From assembly GCA_023079485.1 (NCBI GenBank), contig CM041115.1, positions 41,054,305 through 41,118,304 on the forward strand: 64,000 bases of DNA. Direction: 5' to 3'. A program made the translations under genes and the position numbers. Of this stretch, positions 12,101-24,438 are shown piece after piece. The first letter of the stretch is position 1; each line of letters opens with the position of its first letter. This stretch comes from Archilochus colubris. Lineage: Eukaryota; Chordata; Aves; Apodiformes; Trochilidae. The notes under the pieces were generated by a model that searched no databases, was not told the origin of the DNA, and worked only from the letters and a program-made list of their open reading frames with translations.

Positions 12101-15100
12101 AGGGGAGCACAGCAATGCCTGTGAAAAACCTTATCTGGAAATGACAGAGCATTTATTTTGCCTCCACTCTATCTGATCTCACAATTTTACCGTTGTTGAT
12201 GACTGGAGAACGAGCTGACACTAAGATTTGTTTCATCAGTGCAACAAGAAATAGTAATGATGAGAAAGTGTTCTACTAGAAATCAGGCAGGCAACTATCA
12301 GGTTCTTTATTGTTTTAAAGTAAACACTGTCTATATTCCTTTCTTCTAGAGCTCCAAAATAAAATGCAATCTGTTGTTTGTCCCTTTTACGAGAAAAACA
12401 CCCTAAGAACTGCAAAGCATGGAAGCTGGTGGTAGTCAGAGTTTATTTGTCTTGCCACAGGGGAGTTAGCACACAATAACCTAATAATGTGACATGGTTT
12501 GACTCCAAGTAGATGAGATAAAGCCAACAGCAGGGCAAGCTCACACACAGTTCTAGTATGAAGATTGTTGATGCCTTCTGCTATCTATACCTATAGCCAC
12601 CTGAAGACACTGTTGATAGTGCAGATATTAGTGATAGGAAAAAAAAATCCCCCTGCTTCCCATGAGAAATAAATTTACAGTATGCTTGTGGGCTAGAATC
12701 AGCAAAACAGTCAGCTCTAAACAGCCATGGAGCATATGCAGAAAAAATTAGGAAATTTATTTCATAATCTTTATAAATTGCAATGTAGGGTGATCAGAGG
12801 AAAGGAAAAAAAAGAGAGGAACTAGAAATGCAGTAAAAGGCTTCTAAATTACATATGGAGCTAGCTAGTGTGAGTACCATATCTGGGAAATAAGTACTAT
12901 TACTGGGGAGAAAAAAAAAGGATGGAAATAAAAAATACCCATAATCCTTTGTTGGTAACCATTAAAATTTTAGCATCAGAAAACAGGTTGTTATGGAAAA
13001 TGGAGAGATATGAGGTGCTACTTGACTGTAAAATAATCCTTTCTTCTTACTTTCTTTGGATTCCATTTTTTCATTTATCTACACTGAGCCACAGATGTCA
13101 CACAGGGCTTATAAAAACCTGTTTTGATACTGAACTCTTTGAAAAATTACATAAGGGATTTAAATCCTGGCAACAGCCTATTCTATTCCACAAGATCAAT
13201 TCAGCATTGGTTTTATTGTTTGAATAATTTTGAATTTTAAAAAAATTCCATAGTAGTCAATGAGAAAACTGAATGCCTAATTTGCACATTTATATCACTG
13301 TTTTCCTGCTCCGAATCTGTGTACAAATGCAAAGAATAACTCAGATTATATAGTTCATTATTTAGGAATAGAGAACCAAAGGAAAATTAAAATATTTTGA
13401 TGAAGGTTTTTTGGCATTTTTTAGCCTTTCAGTTAATATTACTGTACCTTTAATGGTAGATTTAACTATTTCCTGGGTGAGGGACAGAAAAATAGTGTTT
13501 TAAGCCTGCATATCAGGACACTCGCCTAGTGTATAGGTATATACACTCGCCTAGAGATAGGTATAATCTAGTCTTCAACTAATATTTAAGCATCTTAAGT
13601 TACATTATTAAAGTACTATGACAACATGCTTAAAAAGCAGCTTCTTGCCTACTAGTGGTTATCATACAAGGTTAAGCTTTTATTTTCTCTCTTTTGTTCA
13701 TCTGGTATTGAAAGTACCAAAAATATCGCAAGAGTTTAAGAAGACATGAGCTCAAAAGCCTCATGGCAGAATCTTTTATATTATGGCGTTCAGCTGGTCT
13801 ACAGGTAAAAAAAAACGTGAATTCACTTCTCCTCACACAGTATAAAGGGTTGAATCTTGACTGTAAGCAAATCTTATAGTCACTGACCATCAGAGTGGAG
13901 GAAAATAGAAGAAGCTTGCATGTTCTAATCAATGAATTTTTTTTAGGATTGTTCTATTTTATTTTAAAAAAACCCTAAAACAACTAGACAAAAAATCTGA
14001 AGATTGTTTTACCTCAAACTAGTCAATAGCACCCCACCAATCTCAGTTTTATGTGTTTATTTCTCAAACATGTATGAATGATAAGACAGCACCTGGGACT
14101 GCTTTCCATTTTCTATCCCTTGTTCAGAACATTGGCTTTTGTTGTTCCTGATTACAGGTATACTTAGGCATTACCGCCCAAATTAGGAGTCCATATATTA
14201 AATTCTTTTGCCTGCTACATGGAATTTTTTTTTGTTATGACTACAAACCACAGAATAATGAAATTGTGCAATGAAAAGGTTCATTGAAGAATGTTCAGGA
14301 CCATCTGCAATGTGCATTATCTCTACTCAAACCTGACTCAGAAATACCACTCGTAGTTTTGTTATTTTTCAGATAGAAATTTTGTTTTGTAGCACCAGCA
14401 TTCTCCAAAGAGTCTTTGAAAATGAACTGTAGATTTTAGAAATTATGTAAACTAGCAAGGTGATTTGACGATAACCTTACAGATATCTAAGTATTATTTT
14501 ATTGTGCTGATGTGAACAGCATGGTAGAAATCCTGCCTGTGATGCCAAAATCAACAAGAAACACTCTGATATACAAGTTATAATAAACATAATTTATTCT
14601 TCTTGCTGAAATTAGAGCTGTTAATGAAATATTTATTAGTGCTAGAAAAAGATGGTTTTATCCTGGGCACTAGTTGAATTTTAATCATCATTTGTGATGC
14701 AGTTTCTGGAGAAATGAAAAGAAATAGATCTTGATATCATAAAATGTTCATGCATATAATATGCTTATATGAATGAATGGGTGAAATTAAATACAGACAG
14801 TCAAGATGCTGACAAATTAAAAACTTCATCGCACTCACTTTCAATCAAATTAAACTTTTAATTCCATCACATAGCTCTTGTCAAAACAGAAACACAGCAG
14901 TAGCTTTGAAAAGTAAAATCCATCCAGCATTCCTTTGAATGAAACTATCAATAGTGCAAGCTTTGCAAAGAATATTCTCTCACATTATGCAGAACAATAC
15001 TGCTAGAAAAAAATGTGTTCAAATTGCAGTTACATTTTTTTTTCCATACAGGGGAAAACGTACATTTCAAAACCACCTCTATTCGCCTCTCTTTCTTTTT

Positions 15101-18051
15101 ATTTAGATTTCTTCAACCAGGCAAACAAATCTATTTCCCACTCTGCCCCCTGCAGAAGTAAGTCACCAGGCATCCAAAAATGACAGATATTACAGGACAC
15201 CAGTGGGTCAGTACTTATAGAGTATTTATTCTCTAAAGCAGTGATTAAGCTAAATTGCCCTTTTAAAAATGGCTGCAATAAGGTGATACTCCCAGTCCAC
15301 TTAATTCCACTTTAAAATGTCAGTCATATGGGCTGTGGAGGTAGTATATGTCAAAGGGTCAAAGGAGATCAGGAAAGACAAAAGCACACACTTGATGGAA
15401 CCCAGAGCCAGACACAATCTCTGTAACAGCACGTGGAAAATAGTCAGTGTCAGTGCCATCTTTGCTCACGCAAAATGTGAAATTCTTCCCACAGTAGCAT
15501 GCTTCTGTTGTTTTCTTTTTTCTCTAGCTTCTCTACTCTCTGCCTTTTTTTTGCCCTTTCTTGTACCTCCATGAATATTCCTGTGTCTCCTCTAATTTTA
15601 TCCTTCACTTTTGCATTGCCTCGTCTCTTCTCCTGTATGATGACATATTGAAGATAGAGAATAGATGGAATTTAGGATTTTTATCCTTTCAGCTGCCACA
15701 GTACCAGTGTCTGTAGGAATAATCCTTGCAGGAAAGAGGAAGTGTGCCATGCTAGTCATGGTCCCATAGCATGCAAATTACTCTCCATTGACAAAGCATG
15801 AAGGTTGCCTCCGTGACAGAATAAAACAGGCTCAAGAGATGCAATCTTGAGGGATTTCGGTCTTTAAAAAAGGAGTAAGTGTAGATATATATCAATGGGT
15901 TAAATTTGCTTACTATCTCAGGCTAATTTCTATAGGTTTATTCATTATATCTGAATAGCACTCCCTCCCTGGCCACCACATAAACAGGTGGATGACCAAT
16001 TTACACTGACCATCAGTGTAAAGCTCTTCAGTGCAAAGGCAGCAGCTTTTCTCAATGAAGTGAGCATTAGAAAATTTTAACATGAACAAAACCCTGTTTC
16101 TTCTATCTTATTTGATATGGATGAAACACTGTATTTAAACTGCTCTCTAAAAGCCAGGGCAGTATCAACTCCTATGTTTTTCTAACTAAATAGTTTAAGA
16201 AGCTAACCAAACTCTTCTAAAAGAAAACATTGAGCAATCCTAAATTACAGCATACCTAATGAATGTCCATCTGAAGATGTGAAAGTATAGTATAAACAAA
16301 TGTGCTCTGTATAAAATGTGAACTCCTCTTTTTCTTACTGTCATAAGCAGTGTCTGGGTTTGTTTTGGAGAAAATAAAGACTCCTTTTTGAGATTCCCTG
16401 TGGTGTACAGAAAACTATAACCAACCGAATGACTGGATGAAACAAGTACAGAGGACATCTCCTACAGCTTTATAAGATTTCTGGCTCTACAGAGCATTTT
16501 TTCAAGCCACCACTACAGAAATGTTTTCATATCCCCAGCTGCTTCTTTTCATTATTGACATGATGATGTTGTCAGCTTTTCTGACTGTTTGCAGGAAGCT
16601 GTATCCTCTGTACTCTAGTATGAATATGTTTTGCCTAGATAAACTTCTAGGTCTTCAATTCTTTGCTAAGCTAGAAAACAAGGTGTATGTAAACACTGAC
16701 ACTACCACTGTTATGAAATCAATATAGGAAGTAATGCTGCTATATAAACCGTCACAGATTAAATCTGAATGACCTGTTTGTTTTATTTTTCCTGAGACTA
16801 AGATTATCTGCTATAAAACACTGAGATACATATACACACTTGCTCAAGAAGAAAGGACATAATATTCACCAGTACTTTAAGGTTTTGCTTTATGATCCCT
16901 GATGTTCCAGTCCTTTCAGCTAAACACAAAATTAACTTCTCCTTCCTCCCCTCCCTTTCTCTTCCCTTCACTGTCACTGACAGTGACTATAGCTCTGTAC
17001 TTGTCTTCAGAGTTCCTCAGACTCCAGCAGCAAACAAAACCACCTTTAGTTTGCATATAAATTTTGTCCTCATTATTTCCATTCAAGCTTGGGTGTAGGT
17101 CAGGACCAAATGCTCCTGTTGAGCTGTAATATCTAAACTCTGACCTTTATATTATAGCTTAGATGACAGGTAACACTCTTTAAATTAATAATGACAGAAT
17201 GTGGAAGGTATAGCTTGCCATGAGTGCATGGATTTTCCAAAATAAAAAAGCAAAGCATACTTAAGTGCAAGAGTAGAAAATAAAGCAGGAAACTTATTTA
17301 TGCTGGAAAAATGAGCTGTGGAATGTCTAAGAAGCATATCTTGATAATTCTCTAAGAAATTATTCAACAATTAGTTCATAATGTTTGCTTGTATTGGGAA
17401 AAAACAGATGAAAGATCTCATCCGTAGGTAATCATAGCTTAATGCATTTACCAAATAAAAAAAAATGAGGACAGTATTAATGCATCAAAGAGCTATGAGG
17501 TAAACCAAGAAAAGCTCTTTCAAAGGAGCTACTCTTAGGCTGTCATAAAAAGCATTACTTCAATTTCAAATATATAATTCAATTTTGAATATTTTTATTT
17601 CTCTGTGCAGCTAAACTGAAACAATTCAACCCTGAGCTTCTGAAAAATAAGCAAAGTGCTAGCTGAAGTCAGCAGGAGGTTGAAATGGTTGTGGTCCTAG
17701 TGGTAATAATCAGGTAGGCAAATCTGATTAAAATTAATGGCCAAGTAAGAACTAATAAGAAAACCTTCTCTTTAGGCCAACACATATACAACATACATGA
17801 AAAAAAAAAATAAAATTCCCATACTGATACTAGATCCCACATAACCTTCTTCCACAAGTCAGGATCTATAGAAGCCTAATCATCTCTTGGGTTCACCAAG
17901 TTAATCTTGAATTCACATAAAGACTGTCTTGATATTCAGTATATTTTGTTATTGTTTCTCTGCAGGTCTCATCTTCTGTGAGGCACAGTTCTTGAGAAAT
18001 TCAAATCATAAAAGACACAGTGAAAGCCAGCACTTGGTCTTCATGGGCTTT
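9198..18051. other. Long AT-rich unique region
   Basis: Nearly 9 kb with no recognised gene, RNA gene or transposon. Open frames are short and overlap on both strands. Small tandem duplications occur at 10449-10488 and 13518-13567. Composition is typical of avian intergenic or intronic DNA. Old, unrecognisable repeats cannot be excluded by eye. Confidence 0.4.
13518..13567. repeat. Short tandem duplication, period 25
   Basis: The unit beginning ACACTCGCCTAG and ending in a TATAGGTATA-type segment occurs twice in a row, starting at 13518 and 13543. The second copy has small differences. It is a minor local duplication with no evident function. Confidence 0.75.
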
Positions 18052-18814
18052 CATCCTGGACTGAGCCAGGACAGAATCAATTTTCTTTTAGTAACTTTAC
18101 TTTTCAGTTAAGTTTCTTCTAAGTAGCTGCACTTGCTGAAATTACCAGCATGTTTTCCAGTCAATGCCTGCTTCTAGGTCTGATAACACTCAATGTTGTT
18201 AGTGCTGGAGAATGGAATGCAGAACCACATCCACTGCTTGGTTCTGCTAAACATCTTATGCTCCAGAAACAAAAAGGAGTGAAGGGGTCACACCTGTGAA
18301 CATTGTCTGGGGAGGAGTGGACCAGACAGGTGACCAAAATTGACCAAACCTTGTATTCCATCCTATACATGTCATACTCGTCATAGTATTAATTTGAGGG
18401 ATCAAAAGTGTCAATCTCTCTTCATCAATGACTGATGTTCTGAGTGGACTCCATCCATTTATCAGCCTTTGATCCCCATCTGTACTCTGCTGAAACTGTG
18501 TGTTCCTGCATCCATCTCCCATTTGGTGTTGACTCCAAGATCTCAGTCCAGGACTTTTCCAGGGTTGCTCTGCAGCCTCAGTGTTGGCTTGAACATCATT
18601 GAGAAGGAGTGATAATGGCCGTGTATACTTTTTTTTATATTTCATTTTCTATTTCATCACTACTGTTTCATTAAAATTGTATTGTTTAGATTCCAACTGG
18701 TTAATCTCTCTCCCTTATTTTTTCTCCTTTCCTTACAAAGGATGAGAGAGGGGCTAGTAGAGAGTATCTCTCATTCCTTTAGTTGCTGGCCCAGTGTTAA
18801 ACCCAGGCTGCACA
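18052..18814 (+). mobile_element. Old solo LTR of the ERVL family in this window
   Basis: This matches the solo LTR at 33284-34110 in order and orientation. Shared landmarks are a decayed TCCTGG...GCCAGGA start, a GTAGCTGCACTTGCTGAAAT block at about 18123, the GATAACACT block near 18182, and a CTCCATCC/CCAAGATC segment. It also has an ATTAAA signal at 18670-18675, a CTCCTTTCCTTACAAAGGA segment and an end near CAGTGTTAAACC. It is much more diverged than the provirus LTRs, and its TATA region is degraded. No internal sequence adjoins it, so it is probably a solo LTR. A target duplication could not be identified with confidence. Confidence 0.82.
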
Positions 18815-20060
18815 AAATTTTCTCCTGAAGAAACTGATGAGCTTGAGAAATCACCTTCATTGTATTTTTATTTTCTTATTTTCACACAGGATACTTATTT
18901 GGGAATCACTTGCTCAAGCTGCACTACATTCAAACAGTAGAGCATTTAATATATTTTCAAGAACAACATTTATTTTATATTCTTCACAACCAGTTGCCCA
19001 TGTTGAAGATGTTTATCAAATAAACACGATCAAGCATTTTTTATAAATCTGCATGTGCAAAACTGCTCATATGGCACAACTCAGAATGATAAAGAATTAC
19101 TGGCAAGGTACCTTTTTGACTTTTTTTAAATTATACCAATAATTTTGCTCTCCAGGTTACTGAACAGTGTCAGAACCTCTGAATGGGGAGCTTAAGCTAA
19201 AGTCTGAACTGGTAAGTCTACAGCTTACACGAGATTTTGGTTTGTATCCAAATGTTCACATATCTGGAAAGAAATGAAGACCATTAACTCAGATCCATAT
19301 CTCTGCAGTCATGGCTAGAGTATTTGCCAGGAACTTAGCAATGTGTCAGCCAAGTTCTGCCTCTGCGGGTGGGTTACCTAGTGTGCTGATACCCATGATG
19401 TAAATACAGTGGGAAATATATGTCTATGTGACATATAGACTTAACCTGCATAGAAAAAGGTCTTTCATCATGGATTTTATAGCAGTTTACAATTCTTGTG
19501 TTATTACTGACGGTTACTAGCTGACCAGATTTTGTTTGCAGAAAGACCATGACTGAAGCAGCGTTAACAAAAATGCTCTGAATATCTTAGTGATGCAATA
19601 AAATCTTAAGTAAGGTTGTGGGTAGGGTATTTTTTTGTTGTTGTTTTGTTTGTTTGTTTTTTAAAGAGTTGCAAGGGAAATGTGAATGCACTTTGTGCTT
19701 ACTAGAAAGACAAAACCACATCTTTTTTCTGCATCAGTTCTTAGGTCCTGGATTATTATCTCTGCAGGCTGTTTATATATTGACTCCCACTGACCTGTTC
19801 ACATTTGCTGTTGTGCTGAGTGCACAGTCATAAATCCTGATCCTCCAAACCACTTACTAGGCATTTTCTGAAAGACAGCAGACAAGAGAAAATTACTAAT
19901 GTAGTCATCTTACTCTAGAAATATTGATACAAAATTGATTAAATAAATTAACTTGAATGTAAGTGGTTTATAATTCCCATGCATTAGTAAATTCAGCACA
20001 GTAATGGAACACAAGATATTTAAAATTACATGATACCAACAAAGCAGATGATCAAAAAAT
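18815..20060. other. Unassigned spacer
   Basis: About 1.2 kb between an old LTR and the provirus. No feature was recognised apart from a T/G-rich stretch near 19630-19665. Confidence 0.45.
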
Positions 20061-20065
20061 ACAAG
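20061..20065. other. Target-site duplication of the provirus, left copy (ACAAG)
   Basis: ACAAG directly abuts the low-coordinate LTR end and is repeated exactly at 27151-27155 next to the other LTR. A 5-bp duplication is usual for ERVL-class integrases. It shows that the provirus is one complete insertion with original flanks and fixes both LTR boundaries. Confidence 0.93.
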
Positions 20066-20199
20066 TGTCACGGTTTAACACTGGCCCGGCAATTAAACCG
20101 AATAACAGACGCTCTCTATTAATCTCTCTCTCCCCTCGATGAAGAAAGGAGAGAGAATAAGGGAGAGAGACTTATGAGTTGGAAACTAAACTACACAAC

Positions 20200-20205
20200 T
20201 TTAAT
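20200..20205 (-). terminator. ATTAAA polyadenylation signal in the 3' LTR
   Basis: On the minus strand this reads ATTAAA, the common variant of AATAAA. It sits downstream of the inferred start site, as expected for the R region. The equivalent hexamer in the 5' LTR is changed to ATTTAA, while the solo LTR at 33284 keeps ATTAAA (33970-33975). Confidence 0.7.
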
Positions 20206-20504
20206 GAAACAGTAATGGTAAATAGGGAAAAATTACTAAATATATACAAATATACAGGAAAATGGAAACCACATTCCTCCCCCTTTCCCCCAATAACTCT
20301 CCCGTCACCACCGAGGCTGTAGGGCAGCCCTGGGAAAGTCCAGGCTGGACTCCTGGAGTCGGCAGCAGTCGGGAACCGGAGGCAGGAACACACAGATATG
20401 GGCTGGCACGGATCAGGACCACAGGCAGATGAACAGACAGGATCCTTCCAGGATGCCGGGTGAAGGAAGGGAAGCAGGAAATCAGGAAAAGATCTGGCTT
20501 GGCC

Positions 20505-20526
20505 CACGTGGTGCCTCAAATTTATA
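20505..20526 (-). promoter_or_regulatory. TATA box and adjacent CACGTG E-box, 3' LTR
   Basis: TATAAAT lies at 20526-20520 on the minus strand, and the palindromic E-box CACGTG lies nine bases downstream at 20510-20505, between the TATA box and the expected start site. The same arrangement is present in the 5' LTR. The TATA box is also kept in the solo LTR at 33620-33626, but the E-box is lost there. Confidence 0.7.
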
Positions 20527-20850
20527 CTGAGTGTGACGTATATGGGATGGAATACTCTGTTTGGTCAATTCTGGCATCTATCTTGTCTGTTCCTCCCTAA
20601 AGGAGGGTTCAGGTGGGACCTCTTTACTCCTGGACAGTAAAATGTTTTCCTCAGAGCGGAGGAAAGCAGTGTCCTTGGCCTGCATACCAGTCTCTAGCAG
20701 TAACTATAAACATCAAGTGTTATCAGTCCTAGAAACAGACACTGAGAAACTTGCTGTTAGTTTCACAAGTGCAGCTACTTACAAGGGACTTAGCTAAAAG
20801 CAAAAATACAGAAACAGAAAACCACCTTTATCCTGGCCCAAACCAGGACA

Positions 20851-20861
20851 TTCCACCCCTT
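20851..20861 (-). other. Polypurine tract (plus-strand primer)
   Basis: Immediately upstream of the 3' LTR, the minus strand reads AAGGGGTGGAA followed by TGTCCTGG. This is a purine-rich run with one T, positioned exactly where the RNase H-resistant primer for plus-strand DNA synthesis is expected. The final AA would be the two bases removed by integrase if the primer ends at GG. Confidence 0.85.
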
Positions 20862-21264
20862 ATTCCATACCATTTGCGTCATGCTCCAATCATTACTAAC
20901 TCTTATCCCTAAACATATCTATACACAAATTACTACTATCTCTCTGTGCTAAAAATCACTAAGTAATTCAGTCTACAATTGCAGATGTTCATCTATTGTA
21001 GCAGATTCTCAAAAGAAGGACCAGTCTTCACAGTTCATGTCCATGGTCCACAAGTTGCAGGTTGCAGATGGTAATTTCAAGGAAGTTACTGGATGTCAGC
21101 TGATGAACCTAGTTCTGATTTCATCACCACTAAATCATCCTGAAAAACACTCATAGAACACTGTTAGTTTATGCAACAGTTCACATAACAGTAGTTATGG
21201 TGGAATACAAGTTCATGACTCCCAAAGAGTCTATGCATTACTGATTAAGCTAGACAAGCAGAAA
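20862..21264 (-). other. Non-coding segment between pol and the polypurine tract; no env
   Basis: About 400 bases between the pol stop and the PPT. No open frame of useful length, signal peptide, furin site or fusion-peptide-like segment is seen, so there is no envelope gene even in decayed form. It could be the remnant of a lost 3' region or hold RNA signals for packaging or export. Nothing specific was recognised. Confidence 0.7.
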
Positions 21265-24200
21265 TTAGGAATTCTCACCTAGTGTTAGATTCCCTTGTGG
21301 TACACATTGTACTTCTCCATCTTTCATCATCACCCACCAAGTGTGTCCAGGCCCTTGAGCGAAAGCAACCCCACGAATGGGTTTGCCTTTGCCCGAGGCA
21401 GGATAAACCCAAACTGTTTTCCCTAGCAGATTCTTCTCATGGACCACAGGCACTTTGTCCCCATCTACTGTGTGTAGAAGATCTGACTGAGCAGGACCAG
21501 CTCGATTGATGGAACCCCTGGTATTAACTAACCAGGTGGCTTTTGCCAAGTGCTTGTCCCAATTTTTGAAAGTTCCACCACCCATTGCTTTTAAGGTAGT
21601 TTTTAACAGACCATTGTACCTTTCAATTTTACCTGAGGCTGGTGCATGATAGGGGATATGGTATATCCACTCAATACCATGTTCTTTGGCCCAGTTATTT
21701 ATGAGACTATTTTTGAAATGAGTTCCATTATCTGACTCAATTCTTTCTGGTGTACCATGTCTCCACAAGACTTGTTTCTCTAGGCCCAGGATAGTGTTCC
21801 GGGCTGTGGCATGAGGCACAGGATATGTTTCCAGCCATCCTGTACTTGCCTCCACCATTGTAAGCACATAGCGCTTACCCTGGCGAGTTTGAGGCAGTGT
21901 GATGTAGTCGACTTGCCAGGCCTCCCCATACCTATATTTTGACCATCTCCCTTCATACCACAGGGGTTTCAACCTTTTAGCTTGCTTAATTGCAGCACAT
22001 ATGTCACAATCATGGATAACCTGCGCAATAGAGTCCAAAGATAAATCCACCCCTCGGTCACGAGCCCATCGATATGTTCCATCCCTGCCTTGATGACCTG
22101 AAGCATTGTGGGCCCATTTGGCCAAAAACAGTTCACCTTTATGGTCCCAGTCCAGATCTATTTGGAACACTTGAGCAGCCTCATCTGCTCGGTGGTTGTT
22201 TCGATGTTCCTCAGTAGCTCGATATGAAGGTACGTGGGCATCTACGTGACGCACTTTTACATCAAGTTTCTCTAACCTAGTAGCAATGTCTTTCCAGAGT
22301 TCAGCAGCCCAGATAGGTTTATCTCTACGTTGCCAGTTGTTTTGCTTCCACTGCTTTAACCAACCCCATAAGGCATTTGCTACCATCCATGAGTCAGTAT
22401 AGAGATAAAGTCTTGGCCACTTTTCTTGTTCAGCAATGTCCAAAGCCAATTGGATAGCTTTTACCTCTGCAAAGTGACTTGATTCACCATCTCCTTCATC
22501 TGTTTTTGCAACTAGTCGTGTAGGATTCCATACGGCAGCTTTCCACCTTCGATGGCCTCCTACCACACGACAGGATCCATCAGTGAAAAGAGCATATTGT
22601 TTCTCATTCTCTGGTAGTTGGTCGTATGGTGGGGCTTCTTCAGCCCGTTTTACCACTTTTCCTGGTGGCATTCCAAAGTGTTTGCCTTCTGGCCAATGTG
22701 TTATTGCTTCTACAATTCCTGGACGATTGAGTCTTCCTATCCTAGCTCTCTGTGAGATTAAAGCAATCCATTTACTCCAGGTAGCATCAGTAGCATGATG
22801 GGAAGATTCTCTACCTGTGTACATAAAACCCAGTACAGGTAATCGTGGCACTAGGAGGAGCTGTGCTTCAGTACCAATCACTTCTGAAGCAGCTCTAACT
22901 CCTTCGTATGCGGCCAGTATCTCTTTTTCAGCAGCTGTGTAGTTGGCTTCGGAGCCTTTGTAGTTTCGACCCCAAAATCCTAGAGGTCGGCCTCGAGTCT
23001 CTCCTGGAGCTTTCTGCCAGAGGCTCCATGAAGGACCGTCACCTCCATCTCCGGTGTAAAGAATATTTTTGATGTCTGGCCCTGTTCGAATTGGTCCAAG
23101 GGCCATTGCCTGCACAATCTCCTGTTTAATATTCTCAAAAGCAGCTTGTTGTTCTGAGCCCCATTTAAAGTCTTTCTTCTTCCGGGTAACCTCATAGAGA
23201 GGTTTCACAATCTGATTATAAAGAGGAATATGCATTCTCCAGAAACCAACAGTTCCTAAAAAGGACTGAGTTTCCTTTTTGGTAGTTGGTGGGGCCATAG
23301 CTGTTATTTTGTTAATCACGTCCATTGGGATGTGGCGACGTCCATCTTGCCACTTAACTCCCAGAAATTGTATCTCTTGTGCAGGTCCCTTAACCTTGCT
23401 CCTTTTAATAGCAAAACCAGCCTCTAGGAGGATTTCAATTATCTTCTTACCTTTCTCATAGACTTCCTTTGCTGAGTCACCCCATACAATGATGTCATCG
23501 ATGTATTGTAGATGTTCTGGAGCTCCACCCTTTTCCAAGGTATCATGGATCAGTCCATGGCAGATGGTAGGACTGTGTTTCCACCCCTGGGGCAGTCGAT
23601 TCCAAGTGTACTGGACACCTCTCCAGGTGAAAGCAAACTGTGCTCTGCATTCTGGTGCTATAGGAATAGCAAAAAATGCATTAGCAATATCAATAGTAGC
23701 ATACCACCTGGCTGCCTTTGACTCCAGCTCATACTGAAGTTCTAAAATGTCCGGCACAGCAGCGCTCAGTGGCGGTGTAACCTCATTCAGGGCACGATAG
23801 TCCACTGTCAGCCTCCACTCTCCATTTGGCTTTTTCACTGGCCATACAGGACTGTTGAAGGGTGAATGAGTCTTGCTGATCACTCCTTGGCTCTCTAGTT
23901 GCCGGATCAGCTTGTGAATGGGGACCACAGCATCTCTGTTGACACGATATTGTCTACGATGCACTACTGAAGTAGCAGTTGGCAGGCGCTGGTTTGTAGT
24001 CCTCAGCAATCCCACTACAAAGGATTTATCTGAAAGGCCAAACAAAGTATGCAGCCATTCTGCATTCTCAGTCTTAATAGCTGCAGTACCAAAGGACCAG
24101 CGGTACCCTTTCGGGTCCTCAAAATCACCTCCCTTGAGGTAGTCTATGCCAAGGATGCACGGAGCATCTGGACCAGTCACTATTGGGTGTTTATGCCACT

Positions 24201-24438
24201 TTATTCCAGTGAGGCTCACATCAGCCTTCACAATAGTCAGTTCTTTGGATCCCCCCGTCACTCCAGAAATAGTGACGGAGTCTGTGCCTTTCTGATTCGA
24301 TGGCATTAGGGTGCACTGTGCACCAGTGTCCACCAAGGCTTTATACTTTTGTGGCTCTAATGTGCCAGGCCATAGAATCCACACAATCCAATAGATTCGG
24401 TTGTCCCTCTCCTCCACCTGGCTGGAGGCAGGGCACCT
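21265..24438 (-). CDS. pol: ERVL-class Pol: protease, reverse transcriptase, RNase H, integrase
   Basis: This is an open frame from the codon after the gag UAG to TAA at 21267-21265. There is no AUG before the protease active site, so synthesis as a Gag-Pol readthrough product is likely. Residues are numbered from the GTG at 24417. Protease: DTGA at 30-33 and a CILGIDYL flap/helix segment at 87-94. Reverse transcriptase: catalytic D242 in TIDIANAFF, LPQGWK at 275-280 and YIDD at 305-308. RNase H: D613, E651, D675, H728 and D745. Integrase: zinc-binding H770-x4-H775 and C804-x2-C807, then the catalytic triad D837, D896 and E932, with the canonical 35 residues between the last two. A short C-terminal DNA-binding-like region with several Trp and Tyr residues follows. 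All catalytic residues are present and there is no internal stop. No dUTPase domain follows. The gene is part of an old endogenous virus, and activity has not been shown. Confidence 0.95.
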   Translation of the reverse strand, partial: RCPASSQVEERDNRIYWIVWILWPGTLEPQKYKALVDTGAQCTLMPSNQKGTDSVTISGVTGGSKELTIVKADVSLTGIKWHKHPIVTGPDAPCILGIDYLKGGDFEDPKGYRWSFGTAAIKTENAEWLHTLFGLSDKSFVVGLLRTTNQRLPTATSVVHRRQYRVNRDAVVPIHKLIRQLESQGVISKTHSPFNSPVWPVKKPNGEWRLTVDYRALNEVTPPLSAAVPDILELQYELESKAARWYATIDIANAFFAIPIAPECRAQFAFTWRGVQYTWNRLPQGWKHSPTICHGLIHDTLEKGGAPEHLQYIDDIIVWGDSAKEVYEKGKKIIEILLEAGFAIKRSKVKGPAQEIQFLGVKWQDGRRHIPMDVINKITAMAPPTTKKETQSFLGTVGFWRMHIPLYNQIVKPLYEVTRKKKDFKWGSEQQAAFENIKQEIVQAMALGPIRTGPDIKNILYTGDGGDGPSWSLWQKAPGETRGRPLGFWGRNYKGSEANYTAAEKEILAAYEGVRAASEVIGTEAQLLLVPRLPVLGFMYTGRESSHHATDATWSKWIALISQRARIGRLNRPGIVEAITHWPEGKHFGMPPGKVVKRAEEAPPYDQLPENEKQYALFTDGSCRVVGGHRRWKAAVWNPTRLVAKTDEGDGESSHFAEVKAIQLALDIAEQEKWPRLYLYTDSWMVANALWGWLKQWKQNNWQRRDKPIWAAELWKDIATRLEKLDVKVRHVDAHVPSYRATEEHRNNHRADEAAQVFQIDLDWDHKGELFLAKWAHNASGHQGRDGTYRWARDRGVDLSLDSIAQVIHDCDICAAIKQAKRLKPLWYEGRWSKYRYGEAWQVDYITLPQTRQGKRYVLTMVEASTGWLETYPVPHATARNTILGLEKQVLWRHGTPERIESDNGTHFKNSLINNWAKEHGIEWIYHIPYHAPASGKIERYNGLLKTTLKAMGGGTFKNWDKHLAKATWLVNTRGSINRAGPAQSDLLHTVDGDKVPVVHEKNLLGKTVWVYPASGKGKPIRGVAFAQGPGHTWWVMMKDGEVQCVPQGNLTLGENS

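Larger units (their letters stand above)
20066..20850 (-). repeat. 3' LTR of the provirus
   Basis: A 785-bp LTR. On the minus strand it starts TGTCCTGGTTTGGGCC (at 20850) and ends AAACCGTGACA (at 20066). It matches the 5' LTR along its full length with about 30 scattered substitutions and small indels by eye, roughly 4%. It contains a TATAAAT box (20526-20520), a CACGTG E-box just after it and an ATTAAA polyadenylation signal (20205-20200). From these I infer U3 at 20850 to about 20495, R from about 20495 to 20185, and U5 for the rest. Confidence 0.95.

Noticed and set aside
24415..24417. GTG as the pol start codon
   Set aside because: The frame runs open through the preceding codons to the gag UAG, and GTG initiation is not expected in vertebrate cells. 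Readthrough from gag explains the frame better.
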